Below are positions 45,122 to 54,400 of a DNA stretch of 56,815 nucleotides, in pieces. The DNA lies in contig LUJP01000041.1 of assembly GCA_001689535.1 (NCBI GenBank), positions 1 to 56,815 on the forward strand. The letters run 5' to 3'. The position numbers and the translations under genes were made by a program. Origin of the DNA: Bacteroidales bacterium M5 (GTDB lineage: Bacteria; Bacteroidota; Bacteroidia; Bacteroidales; Muribaculaceae). The notes under the pieces are model-generated. The model saw only the letters and a program-made list of their open reading frames with translations, did not search any database and had not been told where the DNA came from. How positions within the stretch are numbered: the stretch's first letter is position 1; the number at the start of each line of letters is the position of its first letter.

Positions 45122-45967
45122 TCAGAAGCCAAGCAAACCATCCTCCGGCGAATACGGAACGTATTCAAAATATTCCATATCGGTTTCAATAGGATGACGC
45201 TTTACCTCATACGTTTCGCCACATCCGTTCAGCAAAATCAGATCGGGTTCATATGAAATAAGCGACCAGTATATGCCTCCGTCGGGAGCGAACGTGCAGG
45301 ATTTTGGCTGGAACTTGGTGTTGTCTATTTCAAGGTCTGCGCGTGAGAAACTGTAATTGTCCGGCTTGATATCCATGGTATATTCCCCGGTATTATTGTT
45401 CTTCATCATACGGATATTCTGAAAAAACAGAGAGCCGTTATTATTGTTCCTCGTAGCCGCCGCCCGTATATAGACCATGGAAGGACTTATCATATATACA
45501 AACATGTGCCTGTTGGTATTTATCTCACAGTAGACCATATCGTCCGAGACGCCATATCCCGCGCCAAGGCGCCATTGCTGCAGGCACTTCCCGACATCGA
45601 ATTTTGACTGGCACTGGGCCAACTCATACGGTCTCACCACCTTTATTTCCTCAACTTTCTTGAGAGAGTGGCCACAGATATCCAGTACGCCATTTGACTC
45701 GGAGATTATGAGTGGGCCGTTGTCAGTGGACGTTGTCACGGTTCCACTCTTTGCAAATACCGTCTTGCTTGTGATACCTGCCGACGGAACCTCCAGAAAC
45801 GCCTGCATTGTGCTGTCGGCCTTACAGTAAAAGATGCAGATCGAATCCGTAAGCACCGCTTCTGCGTCATCACTGCTCCAGACACCCTTGTATGCTGAAA
45901 ATTTAGTTGCAGCGTCGGCCGGGAATAATGCAGCCAGCATAATGAAGAGATAAAAGAATTTTTTCAT
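45122..45967 (-). CDS. Secreted protein of unknown function
   Basis: 281 residues with a signal peptide (about 1-19, MKKFFYLFIMLAALFPADA). The mature part is beta-rich with several cysteines (in IFYCKA, DICGH, LAQCQSKFDVGKCLQQ, NGCGET) that could form disulfides. I recognise no family. It is the last gene of the second ECF unit, 76 bp after the preceding gene, and is probably regulated by that sigma factor. Confidence 0.75.
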   Translation of the reverse strand: MKKFFYLFIMLAALFPADAATKFSAYKGVWSSDDAEAVLTDSICIFYCKADSTMQAFLEVPSAGITSKTVFAKSGTVTTSTDNGPLIISESNGVLDICGHSLKKVEEIKVVRPYELAQCQSKFDVGKCLQQWRLGAGYGVSDDMVYCEINTNRHMFVYMISPSMVYIRAAATRNNNNGSLFFQNIRMMKNNNTGEYTMDIKPDNYSFSRADLEIDNTKFQPKSCTFAPDGGIYWSLISYEPDLILLNGCGETYEVKRHPIETDMEYFEYVPYSPEDGLLGF

Positions 45968-46043
45968 ACTTATGTTTTTGGGGTGAAAGGCACAGAGTTA
46001 GAAAATAATATCAGAAACAGTAATATCTCAGAGGTGCTTAATA

Positions 46044-46700
46044 TCACCGGTTGAGTTTCCGGGCCCTTTCCTGCGCCGCGCGTTTCAGTTCTTCATCTAT
46101 AGAATTGATGGCTGCTTTCTTATCCTGAGTGGGAGGGGTGGTGATAATGCGCGAATCTCTCGCATCTTCCCTGTATCTCTGTAGGTCATTACGTGCTCTT
46201 TCCATATCACGTCTGGCCTGCTCCAAGGCCTTCTGCACTTCACTCTTCACCTTTCGCTTCTCCTCCATAGTAAGACTTTTTTTATTCTTGGAGCCTCCGG
46301 AAATCACTATCTGATTTTTGTCTCCCGAACTTACCCTCACAAGAAACTGCTTGCCGTTCTTGCCAAGTTTCTGGAGTTTGCAGCTCCATCGCCGCCCGTT
46401 GTCGGTCATGCGCAGGGTTATCACCTTGTTCTTGTTGCCGGTTTCGGAGTAAAAATCCACATCCGAGGCATGATTCATGAGGGTTTTCTTGACCGTATCA
46501 TAAAGTTTAGCCGACGTAAACCTGAAATCATACGTGGCATTGGTTATCTCATGAGTGGTGACGTCTCGGTTCACCGACACACTCTTGTCCACCCCTTCAG
46601 AAGAGTTGAGAACGTTGATGAGCGACTCACACCAGTTTTTTGCAGCAGCCGTGCCAACACACACCATCACAGCCACCATCGCGATAAATATTCTTCTCAT
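46044..46700 (-). CDS. Secreted protein with C-terminal coiled coil (DUF5024-like)
   Basis: 218 residues with a signal peptide (1-20). Residues 22-130 form an alpha/beta domain resembling small secreted proteins found next to Bacteroidetes sigma/anti-sigma pairs; the DUF5024 name is tentative. Residues 145-215 are a long charged helix (EEKRKVKSEVQKALEQARRD and on), a likely coiled coil. The gene starts 1 bp after the anti-sigma-like gene stops, so the two are coupled. Confidence 0.72.
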   Translation of the reverse strand: MRRIFIAMVAVMVCVGTAAAKNWCESLINVLNSSEGVDKSVSVNRDVTTHEITNATYDFRFTSAKLYDTVKKTLMNHASDVDFYSETGNKNKVITLRMTDNGRRWSCKLQKLGKNGKQFLVRVSSGDKNQIVISGGSKNKKSLTMEEKRKVKSEVQKALEQARRDMERARNDLQRYREDARDSRIITTPPTQDKKAAINSIDEELKRAAQERARKLNR

Positions 46701-46701
46701 A

Positions 46702-47193
46702 TCATTCGATTATTTTCTCTTCATTAAGTTTTTCTATACTCATATCTATTTCCTGTTCCAGACAGTTGCCTTCTATTATAGTAGCTTCTATGTCATCCCC
46801 TATTTCATCCATACCGGTAATGACATTTCCGCTTCTTACAATGAAATTATCGGCATAATATGGAGCCTGCTCCAGCTTTGCAAGCCGGGAATTCCATCCG
46901 ATTCCTATCATAAGAGTTATGACTGCCGCTATTGAGCTCCACCAGATTATAACATCCGCTGAAATCCGGCGGCTCTTTATGGGGGGAGTATCTTTCGAGG
47001 GCAGACGGTTCTCATCCATTCCCGACGAATACCAGCCGAACATCTCCCTGTAGCATTCAAACTGTTCGGGAACGTCGCCCCCTCCGCAGAAGTATTCTTC
47101 AAGGGCTCTATCCTCGGCATTCGTTGTTGTTCCGTCAAAGAACCGGTCGAGCAACTCCGCCACATTATCTTTATTTATCATCATCTTTGCCAT
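46702..47193 (-). CDS. Single-TM protein, likely anti-sigma partner of the second ECF factor
   Basis: 163 residues. The N-terminal cytoplasmic part has the pattern LLDRFFDGTTTNAEDRALEEYF, common at the start of Bacteroidetes sigma-partner proteins. A membrane helix lies at about 81-100, and the tail is acidic. It begins 3 bp after the sigma gene, the usual arrangement for a sigma/anti-sigma pair. It lacks the FecR iron-dicitrate domain. Confidence 0.8.
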   Translation of the reverse strand: MAKMMINKDNVAELLDRFFDGTTTNAEDRALEEYFCGGGDVPEQFECYREMFGWYSSGMDENRLPSKDTPPIKSRRISADVIIWWSSIAAVITLMIGIGWNSRLAKLEQAPYYADNFIVRSGNVITGMDEIGDDIEATIIEGNCLEQEIDMSIEKLNEEKIIE

Positions 47194-47196
47194 ATT

Positions 47197-47685
47197 TCAG
47201 TTTGAAGGGTTATAATATTCTCGTATCCGCCGACGCGCTCTCGACAATGCGGTTCTGACCGCGCCGGGTGTTGAGTGGATCATTTCGGCTATTTCCTCTG
47301 TCTCGAAGCCTTCCAGATGCTTCATCCTGAGAACTGCCTGTTCGGTATCGGGAAGGCGCGCGAGTGCCTCCGTCATTTCATCACTGAGGCTTTCCTCCCT
47401 GTCATAGGCGCCTGTTTCAGGAAGCACACCTGTATCTATAGGGCTTAACGCTCTGTGTCTCACAAGATTCAGACTGAGATTCCTCACTATCACTCTTGCG
47501 GGAGCCTCCACACTCTCATATTCATGAAGCCTGTCCCTTAAAAACCAGAGCTTAAGCAATGTTTCCTGCACCACATCCGCACTGTCTTCCTCATTTCCGG
47601 TGATAGACACAGCTACCCGCAGCAACATGGGGCGTAGCCTCCCGGCCTCACTCTCGAAGCGGCTGCGGGTAAACACTTGTGTCAT
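47197..47685 (-). CDS. ECF-type RNA polymerase sigma factor
   Basis: 162 residues. Region 2 reads DSADVVQETLLKLWFLRDRL; region 4 reads LPDTEQAVLRMKHLEGFETEEIAEMIHSTPGAVRTALSRARRRI. It heads a four-gene minus-strand unit with the anti-sigma-like, coiled-coil and secreted proteins. The DUF2807 gene stops 40 bp upstream on the same strand and may be cotranscribed with it. Confidence 0.94.
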   Translation of the reverse strand: MTQVFTRSRFESEAGRLRPMLLRVAVSITGNEEDSADVVQETLLKLWFLRDRLHEYESVEAPARVIVRNLSLNLVRHRALSPIDTGVLPETGAYDREESLSDEMTEALARLPDTEQAVLRMKHLEGFETEEIAEMIHSTPGAVRTALSRARRRIREYYNPSN

Positions 47686-47725
47686 AATTATCGGGTATTG
47701 AAAAAAACTGTTTCAGATTATTTCA

Positions 47726-48751
47726 TCAGAGAGGACGCACTCCGTCTTTACGGTTGCTTTCGATCTTTACTGTTGAGGGATTTCCGGCATATCTTATCTC
47801 TCCAACGCTCGACCTGCGGGCAACCAGGCTGTTTACGGCGTAGCAGGTAACATTACCCGAGCTGCTTACGGAGGCATCGACATCTTTGGCTTTCAAACCT
47901 TTGGCATTTACATCTCCTACACTTCTCGCCGAGAGATTGGCAGATGAGCAAACACCACTGAGGTTTATATTGCCGGAACTACCGCTTGAAGCGCTCACAT
48001 CATCCGCTTTGAGCTCGCTCACTCTTATATCTCCTGATGAATTGGTGCTGATAGATGCAGAAGGAGCAGAAACAGTGGTGATTTTTATATCGCCGGCCGA
48101 ATTTGTGCTAAGCGAAACCATTCCTCCGGCCACTATTTCCGGCACATCCACATCGCCGGCCGAATTTACTGATACACTTGCTTTATTGCGGGCGGTTACA
48201 TTTTCGGTTTCTATATCGCCTGCCGAATTTACCATAAGGAAAACATTCTCAGCCTTCAGGCTTCCGGTCTCGATATCGCCTGCCGAGTTGGTCTGCAGTC
48301 GGATCTCGGACGCTTCAATTGCTTTGGCCGTAATGTCGCCGGCGCTCAGCACTCTCATCTCCACCGTCTGGTTGTTGAGACGTATGGGGCTTTTTATATC
48401 GATGTCACCGGCCGAGGCGGTGGTAAATTTGTTCACATCCGGTGCCGATATCTTTATGTGGGATTTGTGGCTGCCATGGATATTCATGTTCTCTTTATAA
48501 GAGACGATCAGCTCTGAGCCTTTTATCGCAACCTGTATATAGGGCATGAGATTGTCGGGCGCATAGATTTCGATATTCCGCGGACCCACGGTATAGACTA
48601 TATCCAATGACGTATTTGTGCGGATGGCCGTGAACGCGCCCGAATTGACCTTGCGGGTTATATAACGGTTGCTCGGAGTTACATCTGCGCCCTGGGCGGC
48701 AAGCGCACCAAAGGCCATGAGTGCTATTGCAATTGACTTTAATGATTTCAT
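47726..48751 (-). CDS. Secreted DUF2807 beta-helix protein with tandem repeats
   Basis: 341 residues from the ATG at 48751, chosen because a signal peptide starts there (MKSLKSIAIALMAFGALAAQG). After the 'head' segment with TSLDIVY and IEIYAPDNLMPYIQV come about nine repeats of 19-21 residues, each ending in a form of NSAGDI or SSGNI; these should stack as a right-handed beta-helix. DUF2807 proteins are common in Bacteroidetes envelopes and have no firm function. It lies between the sigma unit and the outer-membrane receptor. Confidence 0.88.
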   Translation of the reverse strand: MKSLKSIAIALMAFGALAAQGADVTPSNRYITRKVNSGAFTAIRTNTSLDIVYTVGPRNIEIYAPDNLMPYIQVAIKGSELIVSYKENMNIHGSHKSHIKISAPDVNKFTTASAGDIDIKSPIRLNNQTVEMRVLSAGDITAKAIEASEIRLQTNSAGDIETGSLKAENVFLMVNSAGDIETENVTARNKASVSVNSAGDVDVPEIVAGGMVSLSTNSAGDIKITTVSAPSASISTNSSGDIRVSELKADDVSASSGSSGNINLSGVCSSANLSARSVGDVNAKGLKAKDVDASVSSSGNVTCYAVNSLVARRSSVGEIRYAGNPSTVKIESNRKDGVRPL

Positions 48752-48794
48752 GATTGATTTATTAATTGTAAAACTACTAATTTTTTTTGACGTC

Positions 48795-48808
48795 GTCACT
48801 ATAATGAC
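48795..48808. promoter_or_regulatory. 14-bp palindrome upstream of the DUF2807 gene
   Basis: GTCACTATAATGAC is a palindrome with one mismatched pair, about 45 bp before the DUF2807 start. It is operator-like in position, but there is no further evidence. Confidence 0.3.
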
Positions 48809-48937
48809 ACATGGAACACGCCAAACGTTACATCAATAACAAAAAAAATTTCAGGCCGGAAGATACATGGCTTATGCTCAACACCCTCCGACCTGATTTT
48901 TTTATAACCTGCCTTGGCAGGCCGTACACATTTTTAT

Positions 48938-51028
48938 TTATTTACCTGCCGCCTTGGTCTGTTCCACTCCCGAAGAAGTGTTGGCCTTTCGGTCTATGCC
49001 ATTGCGTTTGCGGCCCCAGTCAATTTTGTAATTGAAACCGACTGACACTGTGCGCGCAACCGGGGTACAAAAACGGTTTTTGCTCCACGCTATCGGTCCG
49101 CGCTTCTCGATTTCCTGGCCACGGTATTCTCCTATAGGATTGAGCCATGTGGCAATGAACTCGAAATTACGGTAGCGGTATGACAGGTTCATCATATGGA
49201 AATCCTCATAGCGGGTTTGAGTCTGTCCCCAGAGATTACGGCTGCTTTTCTTGGCGTAAATGGATAAGGTAAAATTCTTGTGGGTGAGCTGTGCCGTACC
49301 TTCGGCATATATACTGTTGCTGATGAGCATATAGTTTGGACCGTGGTTACGGTAGTGGCAGAATGAAACCGTGCCGTTTATTGTCAGCAGACCCGGTACC
49401 ACGGTGATTCTTGGCGAGAAGTCTATGAAATACTGGGTATAACCCGTAGAATTGGCCCAGGTATTGAAAATCATGCCCTCGGGTGTATAGCCGTTGTATT
49501 CCATTATAGCACCAGGAGAGCGGCTCCATCGTGCGCTGAGGTTGCCGGCAAAACGCGGAATGCTCCATCCGTATGAAAGCTTGAGACCATAGGTGGTGAA
49601 TGGCTTCAGATCCGGATTGCCCCGCTGCACCTGATAAGCGTCAATCTGCTGCGTCACCACAGAGGTTTCAGTAAGTGAAGGCGTGGTGGAGTAAGAGCTG
49701 TAATTGAGTGTAAGATTCGACCCGGAACCCAGATCCCAGTTGAACGTGAAATCCGGAGTAAACATAAAGTCATTGGTCGATTTGCCGTTCTCCACATATT
49801 CGCTGTGCCAGAATTCTCCGCTCACGCCGCCTCTCAGAGTTATCTTACCGAGACGGTGCATATACTCTGAGAATATCGTTTCCACACCCTTACGCTGATG
49901 AAACACACTTTTCTCCCCGGTATTATACTCCTCGCGGTTACGCGCCAGGTTATAACGCACTCCGGCGGTGAATCGCGATGCATCCCATTCTTTCATATAC
50001 ATTCCTTCGAGCGCCAGGCCGGCATTACGGCTGCGGATTCGGTTGTTGACCGAAACCAGAGTCTCATGCTGAGGCAGAGTCTCCTCATGATTCAGTCGGT
50101 TGCTGCGTCCAAGTCCCAGACTACCGTCGGCATCGAATATAAGCGTCTGTTTTCTTCCAAGATTGTAGTCCATGTAGAAATGCAGTTGCGGAGTCGAAAC
50201 CGGATTGAAACTCTGGTCAGTATAGCCGGACATATTTTCATCGGCCTTTGTTCTGCCCTCGTAATAATACGACTCAAAATTCCTGTCGAACCCAAACGAA
50301 GTATATATGTTGATTTTATCCGGCCGGGAATAGCTGTATGCCGTGTTGATGTTGGCCCACAGCATTTCAGCATGCCCAAGGGTATCAGTAAGTGCGCGTG
50401 TCACGCTGTGTCCGTCGCTCAGAAGGAAGCGCTCGTTATATAATCGTGTGGGATGGAAGTTCTTGCGGATAGAATAGTAGCCGTTGATATCAAACTGGGA
50501 ATATCCGTGGTTAAGACTTACCGCTCCATCATAATTTCCAAAATTAAAATCGCTGAGCGCCTGCTCACCCGATATTTTCATGAAACCTCCCGAGTCGGGG
50601 TTCCTGACTATGATGTTGATTACCGCCGGCACTTTACCGTAACGCACACCGGGATTGGTTATAAGCTCCACGCGCGCTATATTGGCCGGATCAAGGGCCA
50701 TCACCTTTTCTATGGTCGTGCGCCTGTTGTTGATACGCAGCTCGGGGGTCTCTCCGTTTACCTTAATTTCCTTCATGAAGGTATTGATGCCCACACCCGG
50801 CATCTGCATATTGTTCAGCAGCGCGAGGCCTCCCCCCGAACGCTCCTTAGTAGCGGCCGACGGCATATACACGTCGCGGTCACTCTTGCGTATTACAGGG
50901 GTGGCTTTCACTGTTACCTCCTCCAGGTCAACCGACAGGGAGTCGGGCACCGGCGGCTGTGCAAAAACTTTACATGGGGCACCAAGCATCAGTGCCATTA
51001 TCGATGATATGATTAGTCTCGAATACAT
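48938..51028 (-). CDS. Outer-membrane beta-barrel receptor (TonB-dependent-receptor-like)
   Basis: 696 residues with a signal peptide (about 1-23). A plug-like domain (about 35-150) contains LEEVTVKATPVIRKSDRDVY and VNGETPELRINNRRT, then ARVELITNPGVRYG. The rest is a long alternating-strand barrel. It lacks an N-terminal carboxypeptidase-regulatory-like domain and looks like the 'outer membrane beta-barrel family' type and not a SusC. It is divergent from the cobalamin riboswitch and chelatase gene and carries no riboswitch itself. The substrate is unknown; a corrinoid or metal complex is only a guess from the neighbour. Confidence 0.87.
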   Translation of the reverse strand: MYSRLIISSIMALMLGAPCKVFAQPPVPDSLSVDLEEVTVKATPVIRKSDRDVYMPSAATKERSGGGLALLNNMQMPGVGINTFMKEIKVNGETPELRINNRRTTIEKVMALDPANIARVELITNPGVRYGKVPAVINIIVRNPDSGGFMKISGEQALSDFNFGNYDGAVSLNHGYSQFDINGYYSIRKNFHPTRLYNERFLLSDGHSVTRALTDTLGHAEMLWANINTAYSYSRPDKINIYTSFGFDRNFESYYYEGRTKADENMSGYTDQSFNPVSTPQLHFYMDYNLGRKQTLIFDADGSLGLGRSNRLNHEETLPQHETLVSVNNRIRSRNAGLALEGMYMKEWDASRFTAGVRYNLARNREEYNTGEKSVFHQRKGVETIFSEYMHRLGKITLRGGVSGEFWHSEYVENGKSTNDFMFTPDFTFNWDLGSGSNLTLNYSSYSTTPSLTETSVVTQQIDAYQVQRGNPDLKPFTTYGLKLSYGWSIPRFAGNLSARWSRSPGAIMEYNGYTPEGMIFNTWANSTGYTQYFIDFSPRITVVPGLLTINGTVSFCHYRNHGPNYMLISNSIYAEGTAQLTHKNFTLSIYAKKSSRNLWGQTQTRYEDFHMMNLSYRYRNFEFIATWLNPIGEYRGQEIEKRGPIAWSKNRFCTPVARTVSVGFNYKIDWGRKRNGIDRKANTSSGVEQTKAAGK

Positions 51029-51133
51029 AGATTTTCTTTTTTGATTTGGAATTTATCAGCTGATTCATCCCTTAGACGTATTCCGGCATGGCAAAAGTTG
51101 CAGTCGCCCGATTTTTTTCAAAAAAAACTTTCT

Positions 51134-51141
51134 TACCTTTG
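51134..51141 (+). promoter_or_regulatory. -7 element of the riboswitch-cobN transcript
   Basis: TACCTTTG matches TAnnTTTG and ends 7 bp before the riboswitch sequence. A T-run at 51112-51118 may serve as the upstream element. Confidence 0.55.
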
Positions 51142-51147
51142 CCATAA

Positions 51148-51312
51148 GTTTTGGTTCGCGGAAACGCGATTAATAGGGAATCCGGTGAAAATCCGGAACA
51201 GACCCGCTACTGTAAATCCCCCAGAACTCATCAGCATTATGTCACTGTCGGAGTGTCCGGTGGGAAGGCGTTGATGAGGGGATAAGTCAGGATACCTGCC
51301 AGAGCGACATAC
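51148..51312 (+). ncRNA. Cobalamin (B12) riboswitch
   Basis: The aptamer contains GGGAATCCGGTGAAAATCC, the core GACCCGCTACTGTAA and the B12 box AAGTCAGGATACCTGCC in correct order and spacing. It heads the plus-strand chelatase gene. Between it and the start at 51429, TTGCTGC (51384-51390) and GCAGCAA (51417-51423) can pair just before the ATG and may be part of the switch. Confidence 0.95.
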
Positions 51313-51428
51313 TGTTTTGTAGTTTTCGGGTAATATTACCACAAACAGCCTCTCCGTTCTCTTTCCGGGAGAATTGCAATGGTTTGCTGCGTGATAGTAT
51401 GCCGGTTTTTAATTTTGCAGCAATAACC

Positions 51429-54400
51429 ATGTCAAGTATCAGAAACAGAGTTTTTATTATCATAGGGATAGTCGTCATTCTCGCATGTTGTGCCTACGCT
51501 TCCTATACTTTGTGGTTCCGTCCCACCACTGTCCTTGTGGTCAACGCCCTCCCCGCCCAGGAAGCCGAAATAGTGCTCAACAACGACTGCCGCGATATAG
51601 AAATCACATGCAAGTCAATGGAAGAAGCCGGGGAATTCGAGAAATACGATGCTGTCCTGATGTATGGCCGGGGGCTTTATCTCGACTCGCTGCAGTTAGC
51701 CTCCATTGAAAAGGCGGCTTCAAAAGGAGTTCCGGTATTCACCAATACCTTGCGTAATTTCAGCGTTGCTGTAATGCATAATCTTGATTCCGTGCAGTGC
51801 CGTCAGCTGCAGTCCTATTTTTCCAACCAGTCAGGACGCAACTACCGGAATCTCGTCAGATACATAGCTTCCGTAGCGCGCCCTGCCAGAACCGGCAGCT
51901 ATCCTTATGAACCTCCGGTGGAAATGCCGTCAAACATGTTTTATCACATAGAACCCGGTAAATATTTTGACAGTGCCGGTGAACTGACGGAATATCTCAG
52001 TCAAAAAGGAATCTATACCCCGGGAGGAAAGAATGTGGCATTTGTGTCGGGCGTGAATTTTCCGGTTGAGAATAATCGCGCTCACATCGACACTCTCATG
52101 TCGCGCCTCACCCGCGCCGGCTATAACGTATATCCTATTACCGCCACGGGCCCCCGACGGGCAAAAATGATAAAAGAGGTAAAGCCCGAAGCGATAGTCT
52201 ATCTTCCGATGGGGCGTCTGGGTAATGACTCCCTGATAAATTGGGCTTACCGGAATCAGATTCCGTTGTTCATGCCCTTCCCCCTCATCCAGCCACGGGA
52301 AGAATGGCTTGATGTCAACAAACCTCTGGGTGGAGGCACACTCAATGCCCGTATCGTAGTGCCGGAAATAGACGGCGGCATGACTCCCCTCTGCATTTCC
52401 ACCCAGAATCCGGGCCCCAAAGGGTTTCTTCTGTACACACCCGAACCCGAACGCATAAACGCTTTTATGGAGCAGTTTGACCGCTTTATGCGCCTCCGCA
52501 CGATTCCCAATCGCGATAAGAAAGTGGCGATAGTCTATTTCAAGACACCCGGCAAGGACGCCTTGCTTGCCTCAGGAATGGAAGTGGTGCCTTCGCTCTA
52601 TAATTTCCTCAACCGCCTTAAACAGGAAGGGTATGATGTCACCGGTATGCCGGCAAGTATCGACGAATTGAAACGTCAGCTCATGAAGCAAGGCAGCGTG
52701 ATGGGCTCGTATGCTCCTGCCGCTCAGGAGACGTTTATGAACGAGGCCAGCCCTATATGGATTGACAAAAACCTGTATGAACAATGGGCCAGGAATGTAT
52801 TGCTGCCTGAAAAATATGCCGAAGTAGAAGAGCGCTACGGCAAAGCCCCGGGAAGCCTGTTGTCACGTGGCGACAGTCTGGCTATGGCAGGGTTGCGATA
52901 TGGCAACATTCTGATCTTCCCCCAGCCGCGGCCGGCCTTGGGAGATGATGACTTTAAGCTGGTTCACGGAGTGGAAGTAGTGCCTCCCCACTCCTATATA
53001 GCGCCGTATCTCTATATGCAGAAAGAGTTTGAGGCCGATGCCCTTATTCATTTCGGCACCCACGGCAACCTTGAGTTTACTCCTGGTAAGAATGCCGGAT
53101 TATCGCAGGCCGACTGGGCGGAGGTATTGGTAGGCAACCGTCCGCACTTCTATTTCTATACGACCGGAAACGTGGGCGAAGCCATCATAGCGAAACGCCG
53201 TAGCCATGCGGTGATTGTAACTCATCTTACCCCTCCCTACGTAGAGAGCGGCCTCCGTGCGAAATATGCGTCGCTTATAGAGGATATTCATGAGGCCATT
53301 GCCACTCCGGCTCGTAACAGCAATGCCCTGAAAAGGAAAATTCTGGAGTATGGTTTGCATAAGGATCTCGGCCTTGATTCCATTCCCTCGGGCATCTATT
53401 CCATCGACGAACTTAAAAAAATCGATTCGTTCGTCGAGGAGCTTGCCAATGAGAAAATCACAGGCGCCTATTATGTGATGGGTGAGCCATATTCCGCCGC
53501 CGACATGGCCACGAGTGTCAGTGCCGTCTGTGCCGACCGTCTTGCCTATGCTAAAGCGAAAAAGGATTTCGAAAAAGGCCGGATTTCCGAAGAGAACCTT
53601 CATGATTTCACGTTTATCTCCCACCACTATTTCCCCGCGGCTAAAGAGGAGGTATCACGAACCCTGAACGGCATGGGCCACTCTGACTCCGATAATGAAA
53701 CGGAGATTCTTAAATACCGCCGCCTGCTTACAGAATCGGCCGGTGCCGAAATCAACAGTATGGTAAATGCTCTCTGCGGAGTTCCGGTGGCTCCCGCTCC
53801 CGGCGGCGATCCGGTTCTTAATCCCAATATCCTTCCCATGGGCCGCAATATGTACAGCATAAATGCAGAGGCCACACCGGGTCCTAAAGCATGGAACGAC
53901 GGAGTGGCGCTCGCCGAGCAGACCCTGAAGAATTATTTTGAGAAACATGGCGAATATCCTAAGAAAGTAAGCTATACGTTCTGGGCCGGAGAGTTCATAT
54001 CTTCGCAGGGTGCCACGGTGGCACAGGCCATGAGAATGCTTGGCGTAGAGCCCGTAAGGGATGAGCAGGGTCGCGTGATGGATATAAAACTGATACCATC
54101 CGAGACGCTGGGACGTCCGAGAATCAATATTCTCGTACAGGTGTCAGGCCAGCTTCGCGACATTGCTTCCTCCAGGCTGAAAATGCTGACGGATGCCGTG
54201 GCGCTGGCAGCCGGCTCTAATGATGACAAGTACCCGAACTATGTGGCGGAAGGCTCTTTGGAGCAGGAAAAAGAACTTGTGGAGAAAGGCGAAACGCCCA
54301 AGAGGGCACGCGAGCTTTCCAACATGAGAATTTTCGGCCCCGTAAACTCGGGATACAGCACAGGAATGCTGCGCTATACAGAGAGTTCCGGTGACTGGGA

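Noticed and set aside
48882..48922. Hairpin and T-run after the receptor gene as terminator
   Set aside because: The T-run lies on the wrong side of the CCTGCC/GGCAGG stem for the minus-strand gene.
48811..49035. Plus-strand ORF of 74 codons
   Set aside because: It runs antisense into the end of the receptor gene, and its translation looks random.
51133..51342. Minus-strand ORF of 69 codons
   Set aside because: It is antisense to the cobalamin riboswitch.
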